Positions 31,935-45,322 of a stretch of 64,000 nt of DNA are shown piece after piece. The position numbers and the translations under genes were made by a program. The stretch's first letter is position 1, and every line of letters begins with the position of its first letter. Below the pieces are notes generated by a model that was given only the letters and a program-made list of their open reading frames with translations, did not search any database and was not told where the DNA came from. The DNA comes from Sceloporus undulatus (Eukaryota; Chordata; Lepidosauria; Squamata; Phrynosomatidae): NCBI RefSeq assembly GCF_019175285.1, contig NC_056525.1, positions 137,479,752 through 137,543,751 of the forward strand, read 5' to 3'.

Positions 31935-32927
31935 GAAGATATGGCTGCTCATGTTGGAGCATCACGAACACCGCAGGAAGTGATGGAACACTATGTGAGC
32001 ATGTATATACATGGTAACCTTGGGAAAGCCTGCATCCCTGACATTATTCCCAACAGAGTGACTGATCATACCTGCCCAAGTGGTGGTCCACTTTCACCTA
32101 GCTTAACAATGCCTCTGCCACCCTTAGACATATCTGTGGCTGAACAGCAACAGCTGGGTTACATGCCACTTCGTGATGATTATGAGATTGAGTATGACCA
32201 AGACGCTGAGATTCTGATCAGTGGCCTTTCAGTTAATTACGACGACGACGATGTGGAAATAGAATTAAAAAGAGCCCACGTAGACATGTACGTAAGAAAA
32301 CTGAAGGAGAGGCAGCGCCGAAAGAACATCGCTCGTGACTACAACCTGGTTCCTGTTTTTCTGGGGAAAGACAGAAGAGACAAAGAAAAACCTTTGAAAC
32401 GCAAAATCACAAAAGAAGAAAAAGAGCTGAGGTTAAAACTGCGGTCTCTCTATCAGTTTATGTCTTGTAAGGAGTTTGATGACTTTTTTGAAAACCTGCA
32501 CAAGGAGAAGGTACTTCGAACCAAGATCAGGGAACTGCAGAGGTATCGACGGAACGGTATAACAAAAATGGAAGAGTCTGCAGAATATGAGGCAGCTAGA
32601 CACAAGCGGGAAAAAAGGAAAGAAAATAAAAATATTAGTACTTCTAAGAGAGGAAAGGAAGATGGTAAGGATGGGGAATTTGCTACAATTGAAAATCTGC
32701 CTGGCTTTGAACTGTTATCTGACCGAGAGAAAGTACTTTGTAGTTCTATTAACCTGAGTCCAGCACGTTACGTGACTGTTAAAACTATCATCATTAAAGA
32801 TCATCTTCAAAAAAGACAGGGCATTCCATCAAAAAGTCGCCTTCCTAGTTACTTGGATAAAGTACTAAAGAAAAGGATTTTAAATTTCTTAACAGAAAGT
32901 GGTTGGATATCAAGAGATGCTTCCTGA
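31935..32927 (+). CDS. TADA2B: TADA2B, exon 2 (rest of SANT to SWIRM-like C-terminus)
   Basis: The acceptor TTCTGTTCTAG precedes EDMAAHVGASRTPQEVMEHY, completing the SANT domain begun in exon 1. The exon holds 330 codons and the stop (ending GWISRDAS). Landmarks are YVSMYIHGNLGKACIPD, LPPLDISVAEQQQLGYMPLR, DDYEIEYDQDAE, VNYDDDDVEIELKRAHVDMY, VRKLKERQRRKNIARDYNLV, a basic middle region rich in Lys/Glu, and the C-terminal SWIRM-like module from FELLSDREKVLCSS to VLKKRILNFLTESGW. Near-identity to other vertebrate TADA2B shows a functional gene. The two-exon structure has the single intron inside the SANT domain. Confidence 0.97.
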   Translation, partial: EDMAAHVGASRTPQEVMEHYVSMYIHGNLGKACIPDIIPNRVTDHTCPSGGPLSPSLTMPLPPLDISVAEQQQLGYMPLRDDYEIEYDQDAEILISGLSVNYDDDDVEIELKRAHVDMYVRKLKERQRRKNIARDYNLVPVFLGKDRRDKEKPLKRKITKEEKELRLKLRSLYQFMSCKEFDDFFENLHKEKVLRTKIRELQRYRRNGITKMEESAEYEAARHKREKRKENKNISTSKRGKEDGKDGEFATIENLPGFELLSDREKVLCSSINLSPARYVTVKTIIIKDHLQKRQGIPSKSRLPSYLDKVLKKRILNFLTESGWISRDAS

Positions 32928-35900
32928 ATCTTGTCCACTTTGGAATAGCATTATTATGAACAAAAGACCCGTTGTTGTTAAGAATAGTTTGTTTACCTGC
33001 CTCCTTAACACACACAAACACACCTATGTTATATCTTGTAATATGTCATTTCCTCAACCAATAGATTTTTTTTCATTACATCGTGCAAATGGTAACTCTT
33101 ACTTTGTGCCCCACACTTGGACGTCATCTTGAGAAACATCACGATGAAATGGCTCACTGATCTGGTGAAACACGAACCCTAGCAGTAGTTTTTGAGCATT
33201 TCTGCTGTACAAGCTGTTTTTGTAGGGGGTAGGGGAACCCTCCGTTGTGTTTTTGGAGGATGCTATTTTCTGCACATTTACGTGGAAGTGACTTGAGATC
33301 GAATCTTCTGATCCTTTTGTTGAATGAGCCTGCATGTGCTGCATGTACCTCTTACTAAAGCTTGGATACCGAATTACAGAAGCACAGCAAAATTAGGATT
33401 TCTTGACAAGTATCTTTAGCTATGAACCTGTTTTGTTGTTCATTAACAAAGCAATGTGTTCCGCTAGACTGGCAGCAAGATACCAAACAACAGGGCTTTA
33501 AAAATGCAGTACTCTATGGTGATCAGTTTTAATGGTAGATTGGCTTAATCATATAGGAGTGGGCAAATTCCTGGGGGCAATTTTGCCGGGGGGTGGGCAG
33601 CAATCACCACCCTCATCTCAAAATGTGATATATTGTTTTGCCTAACAGGGGAGTTTTGAGAAAACCAGCAGAAATACCCCCCACCCCAAATACTAAAGCA
33701 GGGTTGGGAGTCATGGTGATCTTCTGATGATGGATTGCAACTCCCAGGATTCCTCATGACAAGCAATACTGTCTAAGACTTCTGGGAGTTGCTTTTAGGA
33801 AACATTTAGAGGGCTGTATGATTCTCTCAACCTGAGCTACAGCAAGGCTTCTCTTGGAAGCTTCTTATCACTAGAAGTTCTTTTTCAGCCCTGTGGTCTT
33901 GGGCAGGCTATGCGATTTTCACCCCAATCTGGTTAAATATAGACCAGCTGCAGTTGGAAGGCTTGGCAAATATGTAGTATTCCAATTTTAAATGCAGTGG
34001 TGAGCCAAGAGTCCAGTGTGTTACTGCTTTTTAAAAACATTAATTTCATTTGATTGAAGGGGTAATGGGTGTCATCCAGACTGTCTGTGTGTTGCTGGGT
34101 TTTTCAATTTATTTTAGAAACCCAGCTACATTGCCCTACAATGAGCTTAGGGTAAGCCTGCACTAGTTGACTGACTAGGTTCACCAGGCATGCAGCATAG
34201 CCTGGAAGGGACTTCATAACCTCCTTGGCTATTTGGGCATCATTTGGGAATCAATTGCAAGTTATGAAGGCTCATGCTATTGCAACACATAGTAGAGCAG
34301 ACAGAAATCAAAGGATAAAAGGCAGGACTGTTGCTGTGAAAGGTGTTGTGTTTACTCATCCATTGCCATTTCATTTGCTGTCGGCACAGAGCCATAGTCC
34401 AGGAATCCTTGTACAATTTGCCCAGTGCCTTTCTAATTAAGAAAAGCACTCCTTACTCCTCTCCAATCAGCTTTTAAACCTGGGGTAGCAGTGGCTTCAC
34501 AAGCAGTTTTGCTGTGTAGTATAGAAATAAAAGGTTGAAAGCACCCTGGACTATATGTGTACAAGCTTTCCAGCATCAGCAGAAGTTGTGTTGATTATGC
34601 TGGATGCTGCAGTGATGCCTCTCATGCACCCAGTTTGCTAGAGAATGAGCCTTGCTATTTGTTACTTTGTTACCTACAAATTTCTGGTTCTTGAAAACAC
34701 AGTTCTCAGTACAGCAAGGGCAGCGCAGTCATAAGTTTTCAACAGTAATTTTGATTTCAATGGGACTTTATCCACAGTAAATGTGCTTAAAATTCCTGTT
34801 TTCCAAAACTGTTTGTGAATACAGTACTGTTATATATGTGTATAATTCTGGACTTCTCCAATTCAGATGCAAGTGGTGGATTATAATTTAAATGTTCTTT
34901 CCATGAAATAAATTAGCACATCAGAGAGTGGTTTAGGGAAGCATTAACAATGATGTACCATTTCGTATCAGTGGTAGCATGTTCTACTATCTCAATCTGC
35001 TGTAGATCTAGCCTCTCTGTTACAAGTAGCTGTTGCTTCATATACTAATGTTTTATCACCAATCTGCAACTCTGTTTAGCTAGTCTGGTAACTTTGGCGT
35101 ATTCCAACTTCCAGCAGTTCATCAAATAGTAATGGTACGAAGACCATCGTCCTCAAGAAAACTTCAATTTCTGTGCTTCTCAATATGTTTCTTCTCAGAT
35201 TGAGTTTGATTGTTTACCATTTTGCCTTTAAAACTCTGCTCACAAGTGTTGAGGTTTTATATTAGGGGTGGGAATCATGTGGCTCTCCAAATGATGTTGT
35301 ACTGTAGGTCCCAGCAGCCTAAAGCAGCATAGCTAGTGGTGAGGATTACAGTCCAGTAGATGAAGAGCTATGATTCCCAGCCATGTTATAGATTACATAC
35401 CCAGCTTTAGATTTTGGCCTTACTCAACAGTCTCATAATCTTCAGTGAGACTGAAGCACAACGAAGGGCCTTATCATATGAGGGGGGAAAAGTCAAGAGA
35501 GATTGGGAGAGTAGTGGCTTTCTCTGTGCCTCATCTCATGCTGCTGTAGCACTTCTGTTCTTCCTGAGGGTGGCAGTTGTAAAAGCATGCCTTTTGCGAA
35601 AGGGATTTTTTTGGCATGACAAAAGGCACATTTGTATGACTGTCTCCCTTGGAAAGAGAACAAAACTGCTACAACAACATGCAGAGAGGCACTGACAAAG
35701 CCACTACTCTTCCAGTCCCTTTCAGCTTTCTTTTCTCAAGTCTCTAACTCTCACAAACAGCAGGCCTTTTTAAATTCCTAAACTATTATCTAGATGTTTG
35801 TTTAGGTCTAGAAGATCCATCAGAAATTGATAGTCTGTATGCTATCAATATATCTGTGAGATCATGTCAAAGAATCTCACAGATAGGGGAGACTAATGTA

Positions 35901-37390
35901 AGCCTTACATTTGGTTAGCCCTTTACTGATGCCTGAGAAGAGCAACTGGTGCTAAACATAACTTATTGGTATTCCAAAAGTTTTCAGTGTGTGCGTTTAT
36001 TACATCTGCAAAGGCTTTTACAGCGAGCACTTTCATAAGAAGCATATGTTCTTGCAAAGCCTCTTTAAAAGTTTTCAAATAAATACTTTAATATCACTAA
36101 TGTTTCATTAACGTTATTTAGAAGTGAATTGCTGGACTAGATCTCTGAGCTAATGCTTGAGAAATATGGGTAGCAGAATTATTCCCTAACATGCATGCAC
36201 ATAAGTAGCACTGGGACTATTATTTTCATTGTTCAAGAAAGACAAATTGTATTTTTCACTGCATGTTGTATCACACTGTGGTATGAACCAGATTATAACT
36301 GTTCAGTTGTCCTCCTTTTAATTATTTAATAATACACTTCAATTAATTTGATCTCTTTTACAGTATCTGGGTGCATTAGAGGGAAATATCTGTGCTGCTA
36401 CCCAAACAATGTATGCTAATATCATTTTCCCTTCTCCATTAGAAAAGAAATTCTTCTAGCGAATATGACCATAGTGTCCGCTCTGCTGTGGATACAGGTA
36501 ACTGGAAGCTCATCCCTAGAACTACAGAAAGGGATGTGGCAGTCATTCATTATAAGGCAAAAAGAGAATGCAAAACCTATGTCTGTATTTCCATTATTGG
36601 CAGGCATTCCAAGCCTGGGACAGGTTTTTTGTTTCCACATTGAACAGAATTTTAAGTACATACTTTGGTGATGTGAGGATATGCTAATGCATAATTTTGA
36701 TGAATAGCTATTATGAGGAGTATGGTCGAACTAACTAGAAGGAGTTGTCTTCACTAGGATGTATATTTGATGTTTTAAAGTAGGGCCCGACTGAGCTGCA
36801 AGTATAGTTGTATAGCAATAGCTACAAGGGAAAGCATCGTATTTATGCAAGATGCCCATCTGGCAAGTTGAAACTTGGGTGAGTACTATGATGTGCTGGA
36901 TGGATGTATATACAAATAGTTTTGTAGGCACAAATCAGGCCCATCCACATAGCCAAAACAGTGTAAACAAAATTCTGAACAACAATGTACAACCAAATTT
37001 GGAAGGGGACATTTTTGTTTAAACAAATATATACATTTACACATAAAGAAAGTCATACTGGAGACTGGTATTTCACTACATTGTAAATTATTTCTGTAAC
37101 TGAAAAATGTCACTACGCAAATTAAAAAATTAACAAGGAAAACCATAAGCCATATTAAAATAGCCTGAGTTAAGGTCTATGGTAGCATTTCAATACAAGT
37201 AAGGCAAATGTTTTGCCCCAAATGTACTTATAGGGAGAAATTGTTATAACTGATGATGGATATCACAGCCCCCCCAACCTTTGGTGCCAGGACATTGCAA
37301 AGAAAATTTATCGTCTTGTTTCAGGATTAATCATTGTAACTTTAGGAAAAACCATAACAGTACCTGGAACTAAGGGTGTATTAAAGCCAG
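32928..37390. other. TADA2B 3' UTR and intergenic DNA
   Basis: Probably contains the TADA2B 3' UTR. AATAAA occurs near 34526 and 36078, but I cannot say which is used. Short hAT-like repeats lie near 33690 and 35262. On the minus strand a GRPEL1 3' UTR should end somewhere in 36-39.5 kb, but I found no clear signal close to its stop. No other gene is recognised. Confidence 0.5.
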
Positions 37391-37605
37391 TGTGATGTGA
37401 GTATTGGATTATGACTCTGGAGATCAGGATTCAAAACCCACTGGGTGACCTTGACCAAGTCACACTCTCTCAGCCTCAGAGGATGGCAATGGCAAACTTC
37501 TCAACAAATTTGCCAAGAAAACCACATGATAGGTTTGCCTTAGGGTCACCAGAAGTCACTTGAGCAACACGACAACAAAGGATGTATGTGCAAACCCCAC
37601 ACAAA
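37390..37605 (+). mobile_element. tRNA-derived SINE (second family)
   Basis: Tail-end words CACTGGGTGACCTTGACCAA, TCAGCCTCAGAGGATGGCAA, TTGCCAAGAAAACCACATGA and TTAGGGTCACCAGAAGTC follow a decayed tRNA-like head. Other copies: 44360-44560 (+), 50690-50898 (-), 51535-51665 (3' part). Confidence 0.75.
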
Positions 37606-39584
37606 TACAATCGGGACTCCCTTCTCCTGCTACAGTTCTCCACAATGCCCAGTTTTCTAGGATTCATGGAGCTGCAAGAATGGGGAAAATTGCCAGTTTG
37701 GATAAAATCAGTGAGGTCTACGGGAAATATCTGCTTTTCTCAATCAGGCAGCTTATTACATCTACATATTTAAACCCAAATACATATGTTGGTTATTTGA
37801 TGAGCACATGCTATGGATTGGTGTAGCTTTTAGAAGCATCAACTCTCACTTAGGATATGCATCAGATAAAGGAGTATGGATCTCCATCTGACAGATGAAC
37901 ACAAAATGGCTGACTGAGTAATCTGCAAGCCTACTTGAGTTCTCTCCCATGATATATAAACTGCTGACTAAGAACATTTGAAATCTGAGAGGTAGCTCAA
38001 GAATATGCTTGTGTATGTTGAATCTGTTTTGACAAGACTACAGACAACTGTATGAAGCAGGCATTGAAAAGGGATGCCTCAATTTAGGCTATATTTTTCC
38101 CTGGGGGACATTCAATCCATCCTTCACAAAAGCAGGAGCAACCTATTGAAGAACCACCAGCTAAATCATGCTGCTAAATTGGGTTAGTGCTGCTCCCAAC
38201 AAAACAACTATTATCCTAAGTCAGGGATAGGAATCATATGGCCCTCCCCATGCTATGCAGTGCAATAGAACTCCCACCACTGGCTAAGGTGCTATAGCCT
38301 TCAGTTCAGCAACAGCTATTCCCTGGCCATGCTATTCCCAACTCCAGGCAAGAGGGGCAGGGGTTTTTACATTCTCTACAGCTTTGAAAGTACAGTAAAA
38401 CTAAGATAATTTTCATATAAAGGCTGTATACTGTTTTGGAGACTAGGGTTACAGATGGGTAATTGAATGGGCATTTAAATGAAAATAATCTTGTTTTCAT
38501 CTGCAGTATTTATCACTGTTACTACAGAATTGGTGAAGCTAAATAGACTGACTACACAGGAGAGCGTTTAGAATCTGACTTTAGCATGAAACGAGCCTTT
38601 TCAAGTTTGCTATTTTTGTTCTGGCACTCTGATAAGTACAGCAATGTGAGTTTAAATATGATAGTACGCCTCACTTCCAGTATAAATCAGTGCAGATACT
38701 GAAAGTGAAATGCTTCCAAGAAAGACTTGCGCTCAAACATGGTTCATTCAAAATAATCTAGTGTTAACCAGCAGGGTCCCAGGAAAACAGTCTTCACCAG
38801 CATTCTTTTAGCTATCTGTACTTGTGGACAAGCACTGACCTGTTGTCTCTGGCCTGCAGAGTTGTTCCCTATGTATGCACACACCAATAGAACACTGAGA
38901 GTTTTATATCTGGAAAGTGCACAGTCCTAGCCCTGCTCCATTCTCTCTATATATGAAAGGACTGAAGCATGAAAGGGAGAAAAGCTTGGTTGTACTCCAA
39001 AGTACCAATTTCTGCAGAGATCCATGAACTTCTGTGGGCTCTCTACGGGAAGATATGTGAACAGACACATGCTTAATTAACTCAGCTATTATTTTCTTTC
39101 AAATTATTTCATCAAAATTTGTATAGCATTTCAAAGTTAGCAGTAGACTGATGCCACTTGTTATTAGGTACATTCCTTGGAACAAAGGAAATTTAGATGC
39201 TAGACTGGTGTGTAACCTTCTCTTTATGAAGGAATAAGCAAGAAACAGTGTGATACAAGATATAAAATTACACTGTACGTTCAAAGCCTTTCATCTTGGA
39301 TAATATCTACAGTGCATTATTTTTGTTGATAAATTACCCAGTTACAATGCAGAACACCTCTGAATAATCACTATAAGGATACACAGGACTTTTACTTGGA
39401 ATTCATACCACCCGCTTACTCATCTCTCCACATTATCCATATTCATTAAAAAAAAGTTTTAACATTGCTTCATCTGCACTGATGCTCCACCCATCATTTG
39501 GTTTAGCTTCCCACATCTTGTAGTGGAGCACTGTTCAGGAATCATAACGGTTGTGAGATGCTTTGATTATTTCAGGTAATATCG

Positions 39585-39931
39585 CTAAGGTTCTTTCACA
39601 ACACCTACTAAAGCAGGCCTCAAAGTACGGCCGTGCAGCTTATATCCAACCTTGGATACTAAAGCAACAGTGCCAGGCTCTTTCTCTTCCATAGGAACAT
39701 GGAACAAAGCTTCGTGTTCATATGGGTCAAATTTGGCTCCAAGCGGATTCAGTTTAATCAAGCCATGCTTTTTGAACACTTTCTGTATTTGAGCTTCTGT
39801 CATGGCAAGGCCCTCGTAAAGGTTCTTCAGGTGAGGATTTTCATCCTTCAGTTCCTCTTTGGGAACTGACTCAGTTGCTTTTTCCAAAACATCGGCAACT
39901 TCCAGTAAGTCCTTGCAGAAACTCTGAATTC
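39585..39931 (-). CDS. GRPEL1: GRPEL1, exon 4 (C-terminal half and stop)
   Basis: GRPEL1 is the mitochondrial GrpE homologue, the matrix nucleotide-exchange factor for mtHsp70 (HSPA9) in protein import and folding. On the minus strand the acceptor CCATCTTAG precedes GIQSFCKDLLEVADVLEKAT, ESVPKEELKDENPHLKNLYE, GLAMTEAQIQKVFKKHGLIK, LNPLGAKFDPYEHEALFHVP, MEEKEPGTVALVSKVGYKLH and GRTLRPALVGVVKEP then TAG. It covers the end of the dimerising helix, the four-helix bundle and the beta wing, with the GrpE signature (G-T/L-V-A-V..GY..GRTLRPA.V.V). Phase 1 in. With the other exons the protein is about 225 residues (human 217), complete and intact. Confidence 0.96.
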
Positions 39932-40838
39932 CTAAGATGGAAAACCACAGTGAAATTTTAGGCACTCCATAAAGATACACTAACATTTCAAGTGACAGTA
40001 AGATGGAACTATTATTTTATGTTTACTTCTGAGATTTAAAATCGAATGAGATAAAGATTGGGCCAAGATACTATTTATCTGCAGATGTAGTTACACTCAT
40101 GGTATGGTCAATGATTGTAAAAAGAACAAGTTGGCAGCAAGGAATAGAAAAAAGATGGGGAGAGAGGTTCACCATCTCTTAACTATTACTTCTCAAATGC
40201 CTGGCTTTGACTTATACTCTAGGCCAGGAGTGAACAACATTTTAGTGGCACAAGCAAAGAGACTACTGCAAAAAACAACAAACAAAAACCACACAGACAC
40301 ACATACAGAAGTGGTCAGAAGTCCATGCTTGATTTGAAAAACATGGATTTTTTAAAAAAAGGGCTTCAACCTATAACATTCATACCATTGATTTCACTGA
40401 ATTACCCTTTCACTGGATTTAACTCAAATCTGTATGTTTATGAAAGCTGAGCATAATATTTACAGCTGGTGCTTTACTAGCAATCCAGACTTCTTCAAAT
40501 CCACATTTAACTCCACCATGTAATATGGAGTTAACATCTATATAATAAAGTTATGTACATTTTTCCTTCCTTCTCGCTAACAAATGGATGCCACGGATAT
40601 CTTATACACTTGAGTCTGTTTCAGAATGGAATGTCTGGCAGATGCAGTTTGTTAGGAATGCAAATATTTACATCTCCTTCAACTTATAGTGACTTAGTCT
40701 ACATCTGGCCTCTCTTCTCTTATTTACAAAATGGAAACCAAAGCAACACTGCAGTGTCATTTCTGAGTATCCATGTTTCAGTCTTCACTTATGTTTATAA
40801 TGATGCTTTGGTTCTAGTACCAACGATCCTACACCCAC

Positions 40839-40920
40839 CATATAACTTTGCTTCTTCTACCAATTTCTGAGTTCTCTGTCGTAGGTTTTCAGCATCAGCC
40901 AGGGCACGTTTATATTTGTC
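40839..40920 (-). CDS. GRPEL1: GRPEL1, exon 3
   Basis: An 82-nt minus exon reading DKYKRALADAENLRQRTQKL then VEEAKLY plus one base, phase 0 in and phase 1 out. The acceptor is ATTTTGCAG and the donor is ATG|GTGGGT. It forms the middle of the long GrpE dimerisation helix. Confidence 0.95.
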
Positions 40921-41739
40921 CTGCAAAATAAAAAATAAACAGTGGCAATGTAAGATTAGATGCTATATGTTAAGCAGGCATGCAAAATGCACTATCCCAT
41001 ACCTGCTGGTTCAACCTAAAGCTATTCTTTCCTCACTATCCTTTGATCTACCTAATTTATAACAGGTATAAATTAACATACAGAGGCAGGAGAAACACTA
41101 ATCAAAAGCAGGATACAATGTAAGAAACATGAAGAATACTATTAAAGCCTACGACCATCTGCAACTTTTGTGGCTCACTTGTATTACTCCAAGCCTTTCA
41201 AACTCAAGCTTTGCAGTATGAACACCTAATATAAACAGCTATTCAGTCCATTTTGATACCAAAGGTACATGTATGCTTCTTTTCTGTGGCACACTGATCA
41301 ATTTACATAAATATAGCAATCTTCCTCAGAAGCCAACCCTATTTATCAATTAATTAATTCAAGGCAAACCCTAACCATCACACCCTTTCACACAATGTGA
41401 ACCTACAACATTAATTAACTAGGGGGGGGGGGGGGGATTGAAAAAATTGCTATTGTAGTAGCAGTGATAAATTGTAAAGACTTCAGGATAGTCTCAAATG
41501 ATTTATATATCACTTTATTTCATATCTTTCCTATGCTGATGCTATCACTTCAATTCCTGATTTCTGAATCGATTAACAAAATGTTATTTGAGTATTCTTA
41601 TCCACTAAATTACAGTTGAGCAACTTGAACCTGCCACATGTGTTAGGCAAAAAGAGTGATTATCTGGAAGCCCACAAATGGTCCACTCCCACACTAATTG
41701 GCTCAAGTGAACAAGCAGAAAAACCACAACGATCCTTAC

Positions 41740-41905
41740 AGTAATTTCTTTTAATTGTTCTTCCAGTTTGGTCTTCTCCTCTGTAAGTATCTTGGTGGCA
41801 GAGTCAAAATCAGGCTTCTGTTGAACATGGTTCTGGTTTGAGTCCTCTTCTACATTTGGTCCAGTGCTTTTCTCCTGTGTCACAGTACACAGCAGTTGAG
41901 AAGTT
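41740..41905 (-). CDS. GRPEL1: GRPEL1, exon 2
   Basis: Phase 2 in, reading TSQLLCTVTQEKSTGPNVEE, DSNQNHVQQKPDFDSATKIL, TEEKTKLEEQLKEIT, phase 0 out. The acceptor is TTTTGTTTCAG and the donor is ATTACT|GTAAGG. It spans the end of the targeting peptide, a variable acidic linker and the start of the long helix. LLCT matches the human presequence end. Confidence 0.93.
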
Positions 41906-43344
41906 CTGAAACAAAATAAGCATCATTAAAACTGAAGCAACTTTCTGAGAGTAAAAGAAATTATCTAAGTGAAATTATATCACCCCCTGAGAGGGAAACC
42001 TCAGTAAACCAACTAATGACAAACACTGAATTTATTAGTCTTCTTTTTCAGAACCCACAACAGATTCCATCAGTAAAATGATCTGCATTCATTGTTAAGA
42101 CAACTAGGTTGCTGGATTTATGTTCAATCAAGATATGTTTCTGATTAAATTTATAGCTTATTATTCAGTTATATACATTATCAATAGGTACAAAAACACT
42201 TTCCAACAAATTTACATCAAAGTCTTGGATGACAGTTGATGAAGTGAGTTACTATGTGGCAGTTTTATGCTTCTAAGTCACCTTTCACACTCACAGTATA
42301 TAAACTCATCCAAATTTTACAAAAAAAAGCTGATTTGAATTAACAAGATATCCTTACTATTGAATAATCTTCCTTCGGATCAATCTATCACTGTAGATAT
42401 AACAACTTTATTAGCATAATTCAGAAAGATGGGGGCAAAATGGTATCTACAGGACCAATCTGGGGGGGGGGGGCATATGCAGGCCATGTTTTCACCCAGC
42501 TTTAGGAAGACTTCTGTTCAACTATACCTTTTGATATTATTGTGATTGTCTTACTGCATTATAATTTTATTTGTAAGCCATCAATGTCCTGAAATACACA
42601 ACTGTAAATGTGTGCCCTTACCTTTTGGTACCTTAATCACCTGTCCAGTCATTCATACTATGCAGATCAGACTAATGTAGCATATTCTGGAGAGTACTTA
42701 TAATTTGTTAATTTATGCAAACTGCAACAATCAAGACGGAAGAAGGGCTGGCTTCATAAAGTGAAACATCCTCACATTATGCTGTCTGCATTGGCTATTC
42801 AGTTGTTTTTGACCGAATTTGAAATGCTAGTTTTAACTTTTCCAGCCTTTACATAATCTGAGAACCAGAAGGACTACCATCCCATGTGTGTCTATCACTA
42901 CCCTCGGTTCACCATGGAGGACACGCTCTTCACATTCTGCCATCTTCAAAAATGAAATAGGTAGGTCCATGAAACATGGGTTTTCTTGGAAGAGAGAATA
43001 ATAAGAGTGAAAACACATGATAACTCCTTTCCAAAGAGAACACCTGGCTCAACTGCTGCTTGGCTCTTCATGAGCTATAAAAACTTGGCACTCTATTGAG
43101 TGACTGGCAGGCCTTTGCCTACAGATGAAGAAAGGCAATTAATTCAACCTCACTCCATATGAAACCTGATACCATAACTCCTCAAGTTGATTCTTTCAGT
43201 CCACAGTCTCCAACTTGGGACTTTAGCCTAACGACAGATCCTATGGTTTTAACATCCAGTCAGGATCTTGTCTGGACTTTTCCATACCCCACCACTCCAT
43301 GTTCTCTACTTCTTAAGTCACTTAAGACTTCTAGAGTACTCAGA

Positions 43345-43600
43345 AGTTTTAGGTTGCATCTACATTGATGAAATAATGTGTTTCATCAATGTACTTACTT
43401 TAACTGTCATGGCTCAATGCTATGGAATTCTAGGCATTGTAGCTTGTTGTGGCATCACAGCTCTCTGACAGAGAAGGCACAAGTCTCACAAAACTACAGT
43501 TCCCAGAATTCCACAGCCTTGAGCCATGGCAGTTAAAGTGACATCAAACTGAATTAGTTCTGCAGCGCGGATTCAGCCCCAATCAATGAAATTGATCTTA
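43345..43600. mobile_element. hAT-like foldback MITE
   Basis: Inverted halves: CTTTAACTGTCATGGCTCAA, TGCTATGGAATTCTAGGC on the left and GAATTCCACAGCCTTGAGCC, ATGGCAGTTAAAGTGACATC on the right, round GCATCACAGCTCTCTGACAG. Related copies are at 47400-47650, 48036-48212 and a left-end piece at 48930-49020. Confidence 0.75.
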
Positions 43601-44359
43601 TCTCAGATTAAAGAGGCCATGGAAAATAGTTTTGCAGATGAAACGTAAGAACACAGGTTTGGCAGATTTTAGAAAAACTGAGAAGAAGAAGAAAAACAGC
43701 TTTTTTGAAGTGCTGGAGTTTATTAATTTATGCAATTTTAAAGGCTTTGAGAAGACCATAATGAGCTTTACATTGTATTTAGTGGTTTGCTGTCAAATTC
43801 TGAGTGGGGGTAGATTTTTCAAGGGAGACTGCATGATTTCAATTGTAGCACAGGCTTATAGGCCCCTTCAAGATAGTGAAGTCTCAAGCCATTGACAACT
43901 GCAAAAGGATCAGCAACTCTGGAAGGACAGCATTTATAAATTTCAGACTTCTTTTTCCAAACAGGAGCAGTTAATAATTTCACCAGTAAATGGCTAAATT
44001 TATGTACTTGCATGTGTGAACCAGAGCTCACAAAGCTTTAAGATAACAGAAACCTTTGCAATTCAGAAAAATCTGTCAAAGTCCTATATATGGAAATCTA
44101 GCTATGCAAGACATAAAAGGCAAGTAGGAAAGGCTGGAGTGAAGACTGGGTCAGTAGGACCAGTTCTGCCATTAAATGGAGTGAACAAACTGTCTGGGCA
44201 GATGAGTTCGGATGTCATTGAAAAAGGGGAAAACCTTGCTGCCACAGAAATGCTGTCAGGATCCTCTGCCTCAGATAGAGGCAAGTAACTGCTAGCTTGA
44301 CCAGTGTAGGTTTCTGAGGATGCAGGTGAGACCCCACTACCTGAAGCTTTATTTCAGGC

Positions 44360-44560
44360 AGCAAAGTGGTTTGAGTGTTGGACTATCAATTCTGGCGGCC
44401 AGGATTCGATTCCCAGCTTGGCCATGAAACCCACTGGGCGATTCTGATCAAGCCACCATGCTCTTACCCTCAGAGAAAGGAATGGGTAAACCCCCTCTGA
44501 ACAAATCTTGCCATGATAGGGTTACCATAAACCAGAAACTACTTGAAGGTGATAGAAAGA
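44360..44560 (+). mobile_element. tRNA-derived SINE (second family)
   Basis: Head AAGTGGTTTGAGTGTTGGAC and CAGGATTCGATTCCCAG (B box), then CCACTGGGCGATTCTGATCA and a 3' part ending ACTACTTGAAGGTG. Confidence 0.75.
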
Positions 44561-44774
44561 TAGAGAATGACAAAACAGATAGGTTTTTAGATGGGATGGG
44601 GAAGATGGTGTTAGGCGAAATACAAGCAGGCATAAGGAGCTAGGGTAATGAAGGAGAGATAGGGGAAGAAAGAAGATGTAAGGACTTGAATGGATTGAAT
44701 GGGGAAGAAGATGTGAGGTAATGTTTTTATGTGAGATATTTTTGTATGTGTATGTATATGTACTGTATTGATAT

Positions 44775-44975
44775 TAGGAGGGACTTCCTGACAGTAAGGG
44801 CTGTTCAACAGTGGAACTTGTTGAACTTGTGGTGGAGTCTTCTTCTTTGGAGGTCTTTAAACAGAGGCTGGATGGCCATCTGTTGGGGGTACTTTGATTG
44901 TGAGTTCCTGCATGGCTGAAGGGGGTTGGACTGGATGGCCCTTGAGGTTTCTTTCAACTCTATGATTCTACATGT
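44775..44975 (+). mobile_element. CR1 LINE, last 200 bp
   Basis: From ATTAGGAGGGACTTCCTGAC through GGACTGGATGGCCC to CAACTCTATGATTCTA. 5'-truncated. Confidence 0.85.
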
Positions 44976-45322
44976 GAATAGAAAACAGTAACTCTTATCT
45001 GATTTTCAAAAGCTATGACTCTAAACAGTGAGGTTGAAAAGGCAGGAATGTGCACAGACATGGATCTCATTAACTTTGTACTGACCCCACAGTGATGCAG
45101 AGCCCTTAAATGAGGCTGAGAGGCCCATCTCTCAAACCAGGCAACCACTGAATAGCTATTACATGACCAGCTCCACTCTTTCATCCTGAAGAGCCCCACT
45201 GGGAGCCAGAGGAGAAATGAACTGAAGACATTTTTATTTAGGCAGGCATTTGGTGGGTGAATTTTACTGATGTAGCGTGAGGTGCTGTTTTTAATGGTGT
45301 TTATTGTTTTTAACTATAGCTG